A stretch of DNA of 57,515 nucleotides. It comes from Oscillatoriales cyanobacterium SM2_2_1. GTDB lineage: Bacteria; Cyanobacteriota; Cyanobacteriia; Pseudanabaenales; Pseudanabaenaceae. The DNA lies in NCBI GenBank assembly GCA_012031145.1, contig JAAUUH010000006.1, positions 1 through 57,515 of the forward strand. Direction: 5' to 3'. Positions 39,853 through 50,498 of this stretch are shown piece by piece. Made by a program: the position numbers and the translations under genes. The notes below the pieces were generated by a model. That model worked only from the letters and a program-made list of their open reading frames with translations. It was not told where the DNA came from and did no database searches. The stretch's first letter is position 1; each line of letters begins with the position of its first letter.

Positions 39853-42462
39853 ATGCAACCCACGAATCCTAATTTATTTACCGAGAAGGCCTGGGCGGCG
39901 ATCGCCCGCACTGCCGAAATTGTCCAATCGGTCTCCCAACAGCAGATCGAAAGTGAGCATCTGATGAAAGCCCTCACCGACGAGGAGGGTTTGGCGCTAA
40001 CGATTTTTCATAAACTGGGGGTCGGTGCTGCCCAAGTGCGCGATCGCACCATGGAATTTATTAATAAACAGGCCAAGGTGACCGGGGGCAATACCTCGGT
40101 TTATCTCGGTCGCAGCCTCGATCAGCTCCTCGACCATGCCGACAATGAGCGCAAAAAGTTCCATGATGAATACATTTCCATCGAGCATTTGCTTTTGGCC
40201 TACCTGCGGGATCAGCGCTTTGGCGGTGCCCTATACCAAAGTTTGGGGATCACCGACGCCAACCTCCGGCAGATAATTGCGCAGATTCGGGGTAGCCAAC
40301 GAGTCACCGACCAAACCCCCGAAAATAAATACGAATCCCTGACCAAGTATGGACGGGATCTGACGGATCTAGCCCGGGCCGGTCGGCTCGATCCGGTGAT
40401 TGGTCGCGATGACGAAATTCGCCGCACGATTCAGATCCTATCCCGGCGGACTAAAAACAATCCGGTGCTGATTGGGGAGCCGGGGGTGGGTAAAACGGCG
40501 ATCGCCGAAGGGTTAGCTCAACGGATTGTGAGCGGTGATGTGCCCGAATCCCTGCGCGATCGCAAATTGATTGCCCTCGATCTCGGATCCCTCATTGCCG
40601 GAGCCAAATACCGGGGTGAGTTTGAGGAGCGCCTTAAGGCAGTGCTGAAGGAGGTCACCGAATCCCAGGGGCAGATCATTCTGTTTATCGACGAAATCCA
40701 TACGGTGGTCGGGGCTGGGGCCACCCAAGGGGCGATGGATGCCAGTAACCTGCTTAAACCCATGTTGGCCCGGGGCGAATTGCGCTGCATTGGGGCTACC
40801 ACCCTTGATGAGTACCGCAAATATATTGAAAAGGATGCTGCCCTCGAACGCCGCTTCCAGCAGGTCTATGTCGATCAACCCAGCGTCACAGATACCGTCT
40901 CTATCCTACGCGGACTCAAGGAGCGCTATGAACTCCACCACGGCGTTAAAATTGCCGATAATGCCTTAATCGCCGCTGCCAGCCTTTCCAGCCGGTACAT
41001 CAGTGATCGCTTTTTGCCCGATAAGGCCATTGACCTGATGGATGAAGCTGCCGCCAAGCTGAAGATGGAGATTACCTCCAAACCTGAAGAACTCGACGAA
41101 CTGGATCGGAAAATTTTGCAACTGGAAATGGAGCGGCTCTCCCTGCAAAAGGAAAGCGATCGCGACTCCCAAGAGCGACTGGCTAAACTCAGCAAAGAAC
41201 TGGCCAATCTGAAGGAAGCCCAAAAGGAGCTCAGTGCCCAATGGCAATCCGAAAAGGGGTTCATCGACCAAATTCGCCAGATCAAAGCGGAAATGGAACA
41301 GGTGAACATCGAAATTCAACAGGCCGAGCGGGAATACGACCTCACCCGCGCCGCTACCCTTAAGTACGGCAAACTCACCGACCTGCACCGCCAACTCCAA
41401 GAGATCGAGTCTGCCAACCATAGCCGCCAACTGCTGCGCGAGGAAGTGACCGTCGATGACATCGCCGAAATTATTGCTAAGTGGACAGGCATTCCCCTCA
41501 GCAAGCTGGTGTCATCGGAAAAAGATAAACTACTGCACCTCGAAGATGAGCTCCACCGCCGGGTAATTGGTCAAACCGAAGCGGTAACTGCCGTTGCCGA
41601 TGCCATCCAGCGATCGCGTGCCGGACTGTCCGATCCCAATCGCCCCATCGCCAGCTTTATTTTTTTGGGCCCCACTGGGGTTGGCAAAACCGAATTGGCC
41701 AAGGCGCTCGCCGCCTACCTATTTGACACCGAAGAATCCATGGTGCGGATCGACATGTCCGAATATATGGAAAAGCATACCGTCGCCCGACTGATCGGGG
41801 CCCCTCCCGGTTATGTGGGCTACGAAGAAGGGGGGCAACTCACCGAAGCCGTCCGCCGTCGTCCCTATGCCGTCGTGCTCTTTGACGAGATCGAAAAAGC
41901 CCACCCCGATGTGTTTAACATCCTGTTGCAAATTTTGGACGATGGGCGGGTCACCGACTCCCAAGGGCGCACCATAGACTTCAAAAATGCGGTGATCATC
42001 ATGACCAGTAACATTGGCTCCCCGCTTATTCTGGAGCATTTGCGAAGCGATGCTAGCCAAGGTTCAGAGGAAGTTCTCCGCGATCGCGTCCTCGAATCAT
42101 TGCGGGCCAGTTTTCGTCCCGAATTTCTCAACCGCATTGATGAAACGATCATGTTCCACGCCTTGCGACGGGATGAATTGCGGCACATTGTCACTCTCCA
42201 AGTCCAGCGGCTCCAGGACCGCCTCACCGAGCAGCGCCTCAGCCTTAGCCTCAGCGACGCCGCCATTGAGTTTTTGTCCGAAGTAGGGTACGACCCCACT
42301 TATGGGGCCCGCCCCCTGAAGCGGGTGATCCAACGGCAACTGGAAACCCAAATTGCCAAGGCAATTTTGCGGGGTGAATTCAAAGAGGGCGATCGCATCT
42401 TAGTTGATGTGCTCAATGAGCGACTCTGTTTCAAAGCTGCCCTAGTCGATCATCAGCCCTAG
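39853..42462 (+). CDS. clpB: ATP-dependent disaggregase ClpB
   Basis: Hexameric Hsp100 chaperone that, with DnaK, rescues aggregated proteins. The 869 residues contain two AAA+ domains: Walker A GEPGVGKT and Walker B in [14 protein letters not shown] in the first, [15 protein letters not shown] and [14 protein letters not shown] in the second. The coiled-coil middle domain between them (about residues 400-520; [15 protein letters not shown]) distinguishes ClpB from ClpC. The ATG at 39853 ([17 protein letters not shown]) matches the family start; GGAG is 9 bp upstream. No CIRCE element was seen. The start of the open frame 30 bp earlier is not used. Whether it is the heat-induced ClpB1 or the essential ClpB2 paralogue cannot be said. 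Confidence 0.96.
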   Translation: MQPTNPNLFTEKAWAAIARTAEIVQSVSQQQIESEHLMKALTDEEGLALTIFHKLGVGAAQVRDRTMEFINKQAKVTGGNTSVYLGRSLDQLLDHADNERKKFHDEYISIEHLLLAYLRDQRFGGALYQSLGITDANLRQIIAQIRGSQRVTDQTPENKYESLTKYGRDLTDLARAGRLDPVIGRDDEIRRTIQILSRRTKNNPVLIGEPGVGKTAIAEGLAQRIVSGDVPESLRDRKLIALDLGSLIAGAKYRGEFEERLKAVLKEVTESQGQIILFIDEIHTVVGAGATQGAMDASNLLKPMLARGELRCIGATTLDEYRKYIEKDAALERRFQQVYVDQPSVTDTVSILRGLKERYELHHGVKIADNALIAAASLSSRYISDRFLPDKAIDLMDEAAAKLKMEITSKPEELDELDRKILQLEMERLSLQKESDRDSQERLAKLSKELANLKEAQKELSAQWQSEKGFIDQIRQIKAEMEQVNIEIQQAEREYDLTRAATLKYGKLTDLHRQLQEIESANHSRQLLREEVTVDDIAEIIAKWTGIPLSKLVSSEKDKLLHLEDELHRRVIGQTEAVTAVADAIQRSRAGLSDPNRPIASFIFLGPTGVGKTELAKALAAYLFDTEESMVRIDMSEYMEKHTVARLIGAPPGYVGYEEGGQLTEAVRRRPYAVVLFDEIEKAHPDVFNILLQILDDGRVTDSQGRTIDFKNAVIIMTSNIGSPLILEHLRSDASQGSEEVLRDRVLESLRASFRPEFLNRIDETIMFHALRRDELRHIVTLQVQRLQDRLTEQRLSLSLSDAAIEFLSEVGYDPTYGARPLKRVIQRQLETQIAKAILRGEFKEGDRILVDVLNERLCFKAALVDHQP

Positions 42463-42675
42463 CGGTATCATCGCCACCAAGCTAGGAAAGGAGCGGCTTC
42501 CTCGGAACTCAGCGAGAACAGGAGAAGGGAAGTTAGCGTCACCGCCCGCCAACTCAACAAAAAAGTCCGGGGAGATAGGGGATCGGGGCGATCACCCTGC
42601 GCCCTAGAACCCTGTTTTCTGAGGGAATGCCGTAGGGTATGCTAGGGAAACTGAATTTATCATCCATTGAATTTC

Positions 42676-43740
42676 ATGACCAAGCGCGCGTTGATTACCG
42701 GGATTACAGGGCAAGATGGCTCATACCTAACAGAACTGCTCCTCGAAAAGGGCTATCAAGTTCACGGGATCATCCGCCGTTCCTCAACCATCAACACGGA
42801 TCGCTTGGATCATATCTATCAGGATCCCCACTTGCCCAACACGCGCCTATTTTTGCAGTATGGCGACTTGACCGATGGCACAAACTTGGGGCGGTTGTTA
42901 GAGGCGGTGCAACCCCACGAGGTCTATAACCTCGGTGCCCAGTCCCATGTGCGGGTAAGTTTCGATGCGCCGGAATATACCGTAGACACGGTGGCCATGG
43001 GCACCCTGCGGCTGCTGGAGGCGGTGCGGGATTACCAGTCACGAACTAAGCAAGAGGTGCGCTACTACCAGGCTGGCTCATCGGAAATGTTTGGCTTAGT
43101 GCAAGCGGTACCCCAGAGTGAAACCACACCGTTCTATCCCCGTAGTCCCTACGCCTGTGCCAAGGTCTACGCCCACTGGCAAACGGTAAACTACCGCGAA
43201 TCCTATGGGTTGTTTGCCTGTAATGGCATCCTGTTTAACCACGAGTCGCCCCGGCGGGGGGAAACTTTTGTGACCCGTAAGATTACCCGGGCGATCGCCC
43301 GAATTGTGACTGGGCAGCAGCATAAACTGTATCTCGGCAACCTTGATGCTAAACGAGACTGGGGCTACGCCAAGGACTACGTGGAAGCAATGTGGCTGAT
43401 GTTGCAGCAGGAGCAGCCAGACGACTATGTGGTGGCGACTGGAGAAACCCACTCGGTGCGGGAATTTTTAGATTTGGCCTTTGCCTATGTCAATCTCAAT
43501 TGGCAAGATTACGTGGAAATTGACCCCCGTTATTTCCGTCCGGCAGAGGTGGATTTATTGCTAGGGGATGCCACCAAGGCTAAGCAAAAGCTAGGCTGGC
43601 AGCCGCGGGTTTCCTTCCCAGAACTCGTGCGGTTGATGGTCGATGCCGATCTGAAGGCGATTGGGTTGGAGCCGATGAATGGGGCCAAGGTAACGGATGT
43701 AGCCAGTTTGCGGCAGACGGTGACGGGCGCTTGGCAGTGA
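42676..43740 (+). CDS. gmd: GDP-mannose 4,6-dehydratase
   Basis: Converts GDP-D-mannose to GDP-4-keto-6-deoxy-D-mannose, the first step to GDP-fucose, GDP-rhamnose or related sugars for surface polysaccharide. An extended short-chain dehydrogenase: NADP loop [10 protein letters not shown], catalytic Y-x3-K in [15 protein letters not shown], and [18 protein letters not shown] in the substrate part. The length is 354 residues. ATG 42676 (MTKRALITG) is preferred over an in-frame TTG at 42667. The 200-bp gap from clpB shows no gene. recQ starts 1 bp after its stop, yet the two are not linked in function. No fucose synthase gene (fcl) is next to it. Confidence 0.93.
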   Translation: MTKRALITGITGQDGSYLTELLLEKGYQVHGIIRRSSTINTDRLDHIYQDPHLPNTRLFLQYGDLTDGTNLGRLLEAVQPHEVYNLGAQSHVRVSFDAPEYTVDTVAMGTLRLLEAVRDYQSRTKQEVRYYQAGSSEMFGLVQAVPQSETTPFYPRSPYACAKVYAHWQTVNYRESYGLFACNGILFNHESPRRGETFVTRKITRAIARIVTGQQHKLYLGNLDAKRDWGYAKDYVEAMWLMLQQEQPDDYVVATGETHSVREFLDLAFAYVNLNWQDYVEIDPRYFRPAEVDLLLGDATKAKQKLGWQPRVSFPELVRLMVDADLKAIGLEPMNGAKVTDVASLRQTVTGAWQ

Positions 43741-43741
43741 T

Positions 43742-45160
43742 ATGGAATGGGAGGCAGTCCGGCAGCGCTTTCGCCAAGTTTGGGGTTACGACGAGTTCCG
43801 TCCCCCCCAAGGCGAAGTAGTTGCCCATCTGCTGTCTCGGCGGGATTGCTTGGTGGTGCTGGCGACAGGGGGTGGCAAGTCAGTGTGCTTCCAGCTACCT
43901 GCCCTGATGCAGCGGGGGGTAACGGTGGTAATCTCGCCGCTGTTGGCGCTGATGGAGGATCAGGTGCAGGATTTGCGGCAGCGGGGCCTTGCCGCAGCGG
44001 CCTTGCATAGTAATTTGGAACGGAGCGTGCGATCGCAAGTTCTAGGAGGCTTATCACGCCTGTCGCTGCTCTATGTGTCGCCGGAAACCCTGCTCTCTCC
44101 GGGATTGTGGGGCAAGTTATGCGATCCGCAACTCATGATCAATGGGGTCATGATTGATGAGGCCCATTGTTTGGTGCAATGGGGGGATACGTTCCGTCCC
44201 GACTATCGCCGTTTGGGGGCGGTGCGGTCAGCTCTGCAACGCTCTAAGCCGCCGGAACATCCGCCGATTCCGATAGCAGCTTTTACAGCCACGGCCAACC
44301 CGGAGACTCAGAAGGAATTGATTTCCTGTTTGCAAATGCGATCGCCCGTCGTTCTGGGCAGCAGTGTATATCGCGCCAACCTGCACCTACGGGTGGCGGT
44401 GGCTTGGACGGAGGCGGGGCGACGCCAACAGGGGCTACGGTTTATTCGCTCATTTCCTCACACTACGGGCATTGTTTATGTGCGGACACGGCGGGATACG
44501 GAGACGGTGGCGGATTGGCTGCTGGCTCAGGATCTGGGGGCGATCGCCTACCATGCCGGATTGACCTCCTTTCAGCGCCGCGAGATTGAACAGGCATGGC
44601 TAAGTGGGGCTACACCCATTGTGGTTTGCACCAGTGCCTTTGGTATGGGGATCAACCAGCCCCATGTGCGCTGGGTGCTACATCTACAGCCGCCCCTGAC
44701 CCTATCGGAATATTTACAGGAGGTCGGTCGGGCCGGTCGGGATCGCGCTCCAGCCCAAGCCCTGATGTTGATCAGCGAGCCGACGGGAATTTTTGATCGG
44801 AGTGATCGCCAGCGGGCGGACTTTTTTATTGCCCAGCAGGAACAGCAGTACCAAAAAGCGACCCAATTGGTTCGCCAGTTGCCGCCCAAGGGACGGGTGG
44901 ATGAGCTAAAGCAGCAGGATCCCGATCTCCCCCTGGCGCTGGGGTTGCTGCACCGCGCTGGTCGCCTGCGATGGCGTTCACCCTTTGAATTTGAGCTTGT
45001 GCCCGCTACCGGTTCCCTGCCAGGTTTTGACCGTCGACCGATCATGGCAATGGCTGAGTACCAGCACACGAAGAACTGCCGCTGGCAAGTGCTCCGCCGT
45101 GCCTTCGGGGAGTCGGAACCGATCGCCCGCTGCGGTCATTGCGACCGCTGCTGTCCATGA
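43742..45160 (+). CDS. recQ: RecQ family ATP-dependent DNA helicase
   Basis: 3'-5' DNA helicase of recombination and repair. Motif I is LATGGGKSVCFQLPAL, motif II DEAHC, and motif VI region QEVGRAGRDRA; the zinc-type C-terminal end has four cysteines in the last 20 residues (CRWQVLR and RCGHCDRCCP). At 472 residues it lacks the winged-helix/HRDC extension of long RecQ proteins, as is common for the short cyanobacterial type. Start ATG 43742 is 1 bp after gmd. The stop overlaps the tsaE ATG (ATGA, 45157-45160). The gene set recQ-tsaE is therefore probably coupled in translation. Confidence 0.9.
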   Translation: MEWEAVRQRFRQVWGYDEFRPPQGEVVAHLLSRRDCLVVLATGGGKSVCFQLPALMQRGVTVVISPLLALMEDQVQDLRQRGLAAAALHSNLERSVRSQVLGGLSRLSLLYVSPETLLSPGLWGKLCDPQLMINGVMIDEAHCLVQWGDTFRPDYRRLGAVRSALQRSKPPEHPPIPIAAFTATANPETQKELISCLQMRSPVVLGSSVYRANLHLRVAVAWTEAGRRQQGLRFIRSFPHTTGIVYVRTRRDTETVADWLLAQDLGAIAYHAGLTSFQRREIEQAWLSGATPIVVCTSAFGMGINQPHVRWVLHLQPPLTLSEYLQEVGRAGRDRAPAQALMLISEPTGIFDRSDRQRADFFIAQQEQQYQKATQLVRQLPPKGRVDELKQQDPDLPLALGLLHRAGRLRWRSPFEFELVPATGSLPGFDRRPIMAMAEYQHTKNCRWQVLRRAFGESEPIARCGHCDRCCP

Positions 45161-45648
45161 TTGAGCATCTCCTCTGGGTGACCTCCCTAGCCGAAACCGA
45201 AGCGATCGCCGCCCAACTGGCAGAGCAGATGCCCCGGGAGCAGCCAGCGGTGCTGTTACTCTATGGCGATTTGGGCAGTGGTAAAACCGCCTTTGTCCAA
45301 GCCCTTGGCAACGCCCTTGGAATCACAGAACCGATCACCAGTCCTACCTTTGCCCTGATTCAGGAATACCCGGATGGGTGCATTCCCCTATATCACGTTG
45401 ACCTCTACCGCCTAGAACCAGAGCAAGTTCCTGCCTTGCACCTAGAACTCTATTGGCAAGGGGGAGAAATTCTCCCCGGTGTTGTGGCCATTGAATGGGC
45501 CGAGCGCTTGACGGCGCTTCCCCCTGAGTTCCTCAAAGTTGAGTTGTCTGTCATGGGCGATCGCCGTTGTTTATGCTTCAGCAGCGGGGCTCCTCGTTGG
45601 CACCATCTGCACCTAACCCCGCCTGATCCGGCAAACGGGGGGCCTTGA
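45157..45648 (+). CDS. tsaE: tRNA threonylcarbamoyladenosine biosynthesis ATPase TsaE
   Basis: P-loop ATPase that cycles the TsaB-TsaD complex in making t6A37 on ANN-reading tRNAs. Walker A is LYGDLGSGKTAFVQAL; SPTFALIQEY and the HVDLYRL block and the EWAER Walker-B-like segment are the family hallmarks. The start is ATG 45157, which overlaps the recQ stop by 4 bp; the in-frame ATG at 45139 would put the start inside recQ and is less likely. The product of about 163 residues has a normal N-terminal core. The 3' end overlaps the 3' end of the convergent RND pump by 71 bp. Confidence 0.92.
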   Translation: MIEHLLWVTSLAETEAIAAQLAEQMPREQPAVLLLYGDLGSGKTAFVQALGNALGITEPITSPTFALIQEYPDGCIPLYHVDLYRLEPEQVPALHLELYWQGGEILPGVVAIEWAERLTALPPEFLKVELSVMGDRRCLCFSSGAPRWHHLHLTPPDPANGGP

Positions 45649-48600
45649 GTTCTTTGGCAGAGAGTCCCTTAATGACAATATAAAGGGTCGGTGTGATCAA
45701 TAAGCTCAGCACCGTGGCCACCAGCATTCCCCCGATCACCGCTGTGCCCAGGGAGATCCGCGCTGCCGCTCCTGCACCGGTGGCGATCGCCAAGGGCAAA
45801 ACCCCAATCACGGTGGAGAGCACGGTCATCAAAATCGGTCGCAGACGCTGCTGGGAAGCCTCTACAGCGGCTTTGGTGATGCTCAGCCCCTCTTGGCGCA
45901 ACTGGTTGGCAAATTCCACAATCAAGATCGAATTCTTACTCGCCAAACCAATCAACATCACCAACCCAATCTGCACATAGACATCACTAGGCAGTCCCCG
46001 AAGTTGAATCGCCACCATCGCTCCCAGAATTGCCAGGGGCACCGTAATCATAATAATGATCGGATCAACGTAATTCTCATACTGGGCGGACAATACAAAG
46101 AACACCAACACGAGCCCAAAGCCGAAAATGAGCACACTTTGGCCCCCCGACTCCTTCTCTTCTAGGGACAAGCCCGACCAAGCGTAGCTAAATCCCGGTG
46201 GCAACACCTTTTGGGAAAGGTTCTCCATAATGCTCAGTACCTCCCCCGAACTGGTGCCCGGTGCTCCATTACCGCTAATTTTGATGGAGCGCGCTAAATT
46301 GAAATGGGTGATCACCGATGGTGCAGTGCTTTCTGTAATCGTCACCAAATTTCCGAGGGAGATCATTTCGCCGCGTTGTGATCGCACGTAGAGCTTATTA
46401 ATCGCTTCGGGAGAAGAACGAAACGGGGCATCCGCCTGCACATAAACCCGATAGGCTCGTCCAAATAACTCGAAATCGTTGACATATTCTGAACCCAAGA
46501 AGGTCTGCAAGGTACTAAAAATCTCATCTAGAGGAACCTGCAGCACACTGGCTCGATCACGATTGACCTCCAGCGACAGTTGGGGCGCATTGGCACTAAA
46601 CTCCGGGCGCAACCCCACAAGCTTGGGCGCTTGGGGTGAGGGAAAGGTACTGGCTGCCCCCAAAAACGCCCCCAAGGCGTTGCCCATTTCCTCAAATCCG
46701 CGGTTGCCCACATCCAAAAGCTGATATTCGAAGCCTCCCACATCGCCCAAACCTAAAATTGCTGGTGGTGGAAAGGGCACCACGATCGCCTCGCGAATGC
46801 CAAAAAGTTGGGGGAAGAGTTGTCCAATCAGGGCCGTTGCCGATTGATTGGGGCCCGTCCGTTCCTCCCAAGGACGCAGGGTGGCAAACACAATCCCCTT
46901 ATTGGGCGTTGGCCCACTGAAGCTAAACCCGCCGATGGCAAAAATGTTAGCAATTTCGGGAAACCGCCGCACGGGTTGCCCCTGCGCATCGATCACCACT
47001 GCCCCCGACTGATCGCGCATCGGTTGCTGCATTACCTGCTCAATCTGGGTGAGTACCTGACGGGTGTAGTTCAAGGAAACTCCCTCCGGTGCCTCTACGA
47101 TTGTGATGAAGTAGCCCTGATCCTCGACAGGCAAAAAGGCTGTCGGGGTATTGAGAAACACCACCACCGTCAGGCCAATGCCGAGGGCAAAACAGCCCAT
47201 CACCACCACTCGGTAGTGGGTTAGCCCTGCCAACACCCAGCCATAGGCGCGCCGAATGGCATCAACTGCTCGGTTGACAAGCTGGAAAAAAGGATGGCTG
47301 GAGCTAGTCTGTCGGCGTAAGAGAACAGCGGATAGGGTTGGCGTAAAGGTGAGGGCATTAAAAGTAGAGACCACAATTGAAAAGGCGATCGTCAAGGCAA
47401 ACTGCCGATAAAGCAGCCCCGTTGATCCCGGAAAAAACGCCACTGGCACAAAAATTGCCACCAACACTAGCGACGTGGCCACCACCGCACTGGCCAATTC
47501 ATTCATTGAAGAAAGCGCCGCCGCCACCGGATCCTGCCCCTCCTCGATCCGGCGACTGATATCCTCCACGATCACGATCGCATCATCCACCACCAGCCCC
47601 GACGCCAGGGTTAGGCCAAACAACGTCAAAGTATTAATATTGAAATCCAGTAGTTTGACAAACAAAAATGTGCCCACCAACGCCACGGGAATCACAATCG
47701 ATGGAATCACGGTGGACTGCCATGTCTGCAAAAAAACAAACAGAATCAGCACCACCAAGACTACAGCCATGAGTAGGGAACCCACGACCTCCCGAGCACC
47801 AGCTTCAATAAACCGGGTTGTGTCGAAGGCAATTTCATACCGTAAGCCTGGCGGAAAACTGGGAGCCAACTGCCGCAGAGTTTGCTGCACTGCCTTAGCC
47901 ACATCTAGGGCATTGGCATCGGGCAACTGACTGATCCCCAGCCCCACACCATCCTGGCCATTAAAGCGCAACACCGAGCCGTAATTTTCGGCCCCCAATT
48001 CGATCCGCCCCACATCGCCTAACCGCACTAGGGTTCCATCGTTATTACTGCGGATCACAATCTGCCCAAATTCTTCCTCCGATACCAATCGCCCCCGCGC
48101 TGACACCGACAGTTGATAGAGCTGGCCTGGTACGGCTGGCTCCTGCCCAATCTGCCCCGCGCCCACTTGAATGTTTTGGCGGCGAATGGCCTGGGTCACA
48201 TCTTGGGGAGTCAGTTGCCGGGCTGCCATGCGCAACGGATCGAGCCACAGCCGCATGGCATACTCCCGCTGCCCAAAAATCTGGACATTGCCTACCCCCT
48301 TAACCCGGCGAATGGCATTTACCAGATACAAATCAGCATAGTTACTGAGGTAAATATCGCTATAGAGTGGCTGCTGTTGGGCGTCAAGGTCAGAAAACAC
48401 ACCAATGGCAAAGATAAAACCACTGGATTCCTTGGTCACCCGCACCCCAGTCTGCTGTACCGGACCCGGCAACCGGGATAACACTGCCGATACCCGGTTT
48501 TGCACATCCACCGCGGCCAGATCTTTATTCCGGCCGGTTTCAAAGGTCAGATTGATGCTGCTGCTGCCATTGTTGGCGCTGGTAGAAGTGATATAGCGCA

Positions 48601-48835
48601 AGCCCTCAACACCATTGAGCTCCCGCTCCAAAATATTTGTTACCGTAGATTCCACCACCTCAGCATTGGCCCCGGTATAGTTGGCGTTCACCACAACTTG
48701 GGGCGGGGCAATTTCGGGATACTGGGAAATCGGTAGCAAAAAAATACTCAATCCGCCCAGCAATAAAATTAGGGTCGAACAGACGGTTGCGAAAATTGGG
48801 CGGCGGATGAAGAAATCAGAGACCGATAGAATCAT
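45578..48835 (-). CDS. RND efflux pump, HAE1 family (AcrB/MexB-like)
   Basis: Inner-membrane proton-driven pump of 1085 residues. The family pattern of one N-terminal helix (SDFFIRRPIFATVCSTLILLL), a large periplasmic loop, a block of helices, a second loop and a second block is visible. The proton-relay pair lies in LVVDDAIVIVEDI, and the start FFIRRPIFA is the standard. Its substrate is probably hydrophobic drugs or lipids. The ATG at 48835 overlaps the adaptor stop (ATGA). No TolC-type outer-membrane gene is next to it, so it likely uses a TolC coded elsewhere. The 71-bp overlap with tsaE at the 3' end is in the non-conserved C-terminal tail. Confidence 0.93.
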   Translation of the reverse strand: MILSVSDFFIRRPIFATVCSTLILLLGGLSIFLLPISQYPEIAPPQVVVNANYTGANAEVVESTVTNILERELNGVEGLRYITSTSANNGSSSINLTFETGRNKDLAAVDVQNRVSAVLSRLPGPVQQTGVRVTKESSGFIFAIGVFSDLDAQQQPLYSDIYLSNYADLYLVNAIRRVKGVGNVQIFGQREYAMRLWLDPLRMAARQLTPQDVTQAIRRQNIQVGAGQIGQEPAVPGQLYQLSVSARGRLVSEEEFGQIVIRSNNDGTLVRLGDVGRIELGAENYGSVLRFNGQDGVGLGISQLPDANALDVAKAVQQTLRQLAPSFPPGLRYEIAFDTTRFIEAGAREVVGSLLMAVVLVVLILFVFLQTWQSTVIPSIVIPVALVGTFLFVKLLDFNINTLTLFGLTLASGLVVDDAIVIVEDISRRIEEGQDPVAAALSSMNELASAVVATSLVLVAIFVPVAFFPGSTGLLYRQFALTIAFSIVVSTFNALTFTPTLSAVLLRRQTSSSHPFFQLVNRAVDAIRRAYGWVLAGLTHYRVVVMGCFALGIGLTVVVFLNTPTAFLPVEDQGYFITIVEAPEGVSLNYTRQVLTQIEQVMQQPMRDQSGAVVIDAQGQPVRRFPEIANIFAIGGFSFSGPTPNKGIVFATLRPWEERTGPNQSATALIGQLFPQLFGIREAIVVPFPPPAILGLGDVGGFEYQLLDVGNRGFEEMGNALGAFLGAASTFPSPQAPKLVGLRPEFSANAPQLSLEVNRDRASVLQVPLDEIFSTLQTFLGSEYVNDFELFGRAYRVYVQADAPFRSSPEAINKLYVRSQRGEMISLGNLVTITESTAPSVITHFNLARSIKISGNGAPGTSSGEVLSIMENLSQKVLPPGFSYAWSGLSLEEKESGGQSVLIFGFGLVLVFFVLSAQYENYVDPIIIMITVPLAILGAMVAIQLRGLPSDVYVQIGLVMLIGLASKNSILIVEFANQLRQEGLSITKAAVEASQQRLRPILMTVLSTVIGVLPLAIATGAGAAARISLGTAVIGGMLVATVLSLLITPTLYIVIKGLSAKELKAPRLPDQAGLGADGANEEPRC

Positions 48836-50142
48836 GGCGTAGACTCAGGGGGCAGGGGAACAATCGGCGTATCGTTCTGCAAAAGCTGGATGCCAGTCGT
48901 AACAATTTGGGCATTCCGATCAACACCCGACACCACCTCCTGTTGGTTGCCCACGATCCGCCCCAGTTTAACGGGGCGTTGACAAGCCCGCAGAGCCGGC
49001 TCAGCCTTGGTCGTGTCCGTTGGGGTGCAGGAAGCAGTCTTCTCTGCTAGAAATAGAAAGTTCTGTCCCGCAAGGCGAGAAATTGCACTCACGGGCACCA
49101 GTAATCCAGTCCGTTCTGACCAAATCACCCGCGATCGCACCAATTGATCGGCCCGAAACGCTCCCTCCTTTCCCCGCGCTGGAATCCGCGCCTTGGCCAA
49201 CACCGACTGTGATCGCACATCCGCATTGGGGGCAATAAAAAACACCGTTCCCGTTGCCTGTACTGCCCCCTGGGCATCAAGTACCTGCACCGTCAGCCCT
49301 GGTTTGAGCTTGGGCACCTGCTCGACTGGAATTGCCAATTCCAACTCTAACTGCGGATCTTCTACCGAGCTAAAGGTCAGTACCTCGGTGTTGGGGGTGG
49401 CATAATCTCCTGCCTTAACCGGAATATCTCCTACCACTCCGGCAAAGGGAGCCGAAACCACAAAAAATCCCAACTGCACCTCCTGCTGCACCACCCGAAC
49501 CTCGTTTTGGGACAAACGCCGCTGGGTGGACACCAACTCTGCTTCGCTTTGGGTGACCCGGAACTGCTGTGCCTGAATCTCCTGATCCAGTGCCCGCAAT
49601 TCAGCTTGGGCCGAAGACAGATCCCGCAAGCGCGTGTCCAGGGTTCGTCGGGGAATGGCTCCCGCATCGGCTAACTGGCGATCGCGCGACGCATCCTGCT
49701 GCTGTAAGGTTAACTCCGACACCAAGGATGCGCGCCGTGACAGCAGGGCCCTTAGTGACGATTCCGCCTGCGCCTGTGCCGCCCGCCGCGCCGCTACCTC
49801 CGCCTCCGTGGCGGCCACCGCTGCTTCACCATCTACTACCGCCGCCTCTTGGGTTCGAGCATCGAAGCGTACCAGGGGGGTTCCGGCAGGCACGCGATCG
49901 CCCTGCCGCACCAAAACTTCTGTCACTTGGGCGGACACTTGGGGACGCAACACCACCGATTGCCGTGAATTCAATCGTCCAGCAAACTCGGAACTATCCA
50001 CTACTGTCCCAGTCTCTACAGGTGCAACCGTGACGGGCATGCCACCGCCCATCTCCCCCGGCGGCTGGGTGCCACCACAACTGGCTAAAACCCACAGCAG
50101 AGCTCCAGCGTGAACTAAAGGCGATTGCAAGATCATTGCCAT
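48832..50142 (-). CDS. RND efflux periplasmic adaptor (membrane fusion protein), probable lipoprotein
   Basis: Adaptor of AcrA/MexA type that links the pump to an outer-membrane channel. The N-terminus has a short hydrophobic stretch with a lipobox (VLASC) before CGGTQPP, so cysteine 22 is expected to be lipid-anchored. The lipoyl-like barrel (VSAQVTEVLVRQGDRVPAGT) is followed by a long alpha-hairpin (about residues 105-220, Ala/Arg-rich coiled coil) and the beta-barrel domains; the second lipoyl half has VSAPFAGVVGDIPVKAGDYA. Length is 436 residues. A second ATG two codons in is possible. It is the first gene of the pump pair; upstream is the 340-bp divergent gap with cyabrB. Confidence 0.9.
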   Translation of the reverse strand: MAMILQSPLVHAGALLWVLASCGGTQPPGEMGGGMPVTVAPVETGTVVDSSEFAGRLNSRQSVVLRPQVSAQVTEVLVRQGDRVPAGTPLVRFDARTQEAAVVDGEAAVAATEAEVAARRAAQAQAESSLRALLSRRASLVSELTLQQQDASRDRQLADAGAIPRRTLDTRLRDLSSAQAELRALDQEIQAQQFRVTQSEAELVSTQRRLSQNEVRVVQQEVQLGFFVVSAPFAGVVGDIPVKAGDYATPNTEVLTFSSVEDPQLELELAIPVEQVPKLKPGLTVQVLDAQGAVQATGTVFFIAPNADVRSQSVLAKARIPARGKEGAFRADQLVRSRVIWSERTGLLVPVSAISRLAGQNFLFLAEKTASCTPTDTTKAEPALRACQRPVKLGRIVGNQQEVVSGVDRNAQIVTTGIQLLQNDTPIVPLPPESTP

Positions 50143-50498
50143 GGACTGTAATTATTCGTCAACTAATACTATCACTATCCGAGAAAGGCAGACTGAACCC
50201 ATAACAGTATTGGATAATCTGCCAACGGATCGGAGGTGGAAACTTCAGGTGGTGCCGATTCCTACCCATTCTTTTGTCGCCGATCCTCCGCATGTTTTAA
50301 CTACTCAGTTAATCGAATAAAATCTATGGCGCACTACTAAACCGAACCGATTTAAAGTTGAGTCTTCCCAGAACTGATTACCTAGGGCTAAATTTTTAGT
50401 CGCATTTTTCCATTTGCGTCACAAAAAAACCAATTTATGGAAATATATAATATGATAACCGCACTCAAACAAGTCATTGCTATCTAGTGAAAGCCCCT
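50143..50498. other. 356-bp divergent intergenic region between the RND adaptor and cyabrB
   Basis: AT-rich control region without a gene. On the plus strand a TATAAT at 50446-50451 (overlapped by TATGAT at 50451) could be the -10 of cyabrB, about 48 bp before the ATG at 50499; no clear -35 lies at 17 bp. The minus side has TTGACG near 50160 that might serve the adaptor. No strong palindrome was found. Confidence 0.5.
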
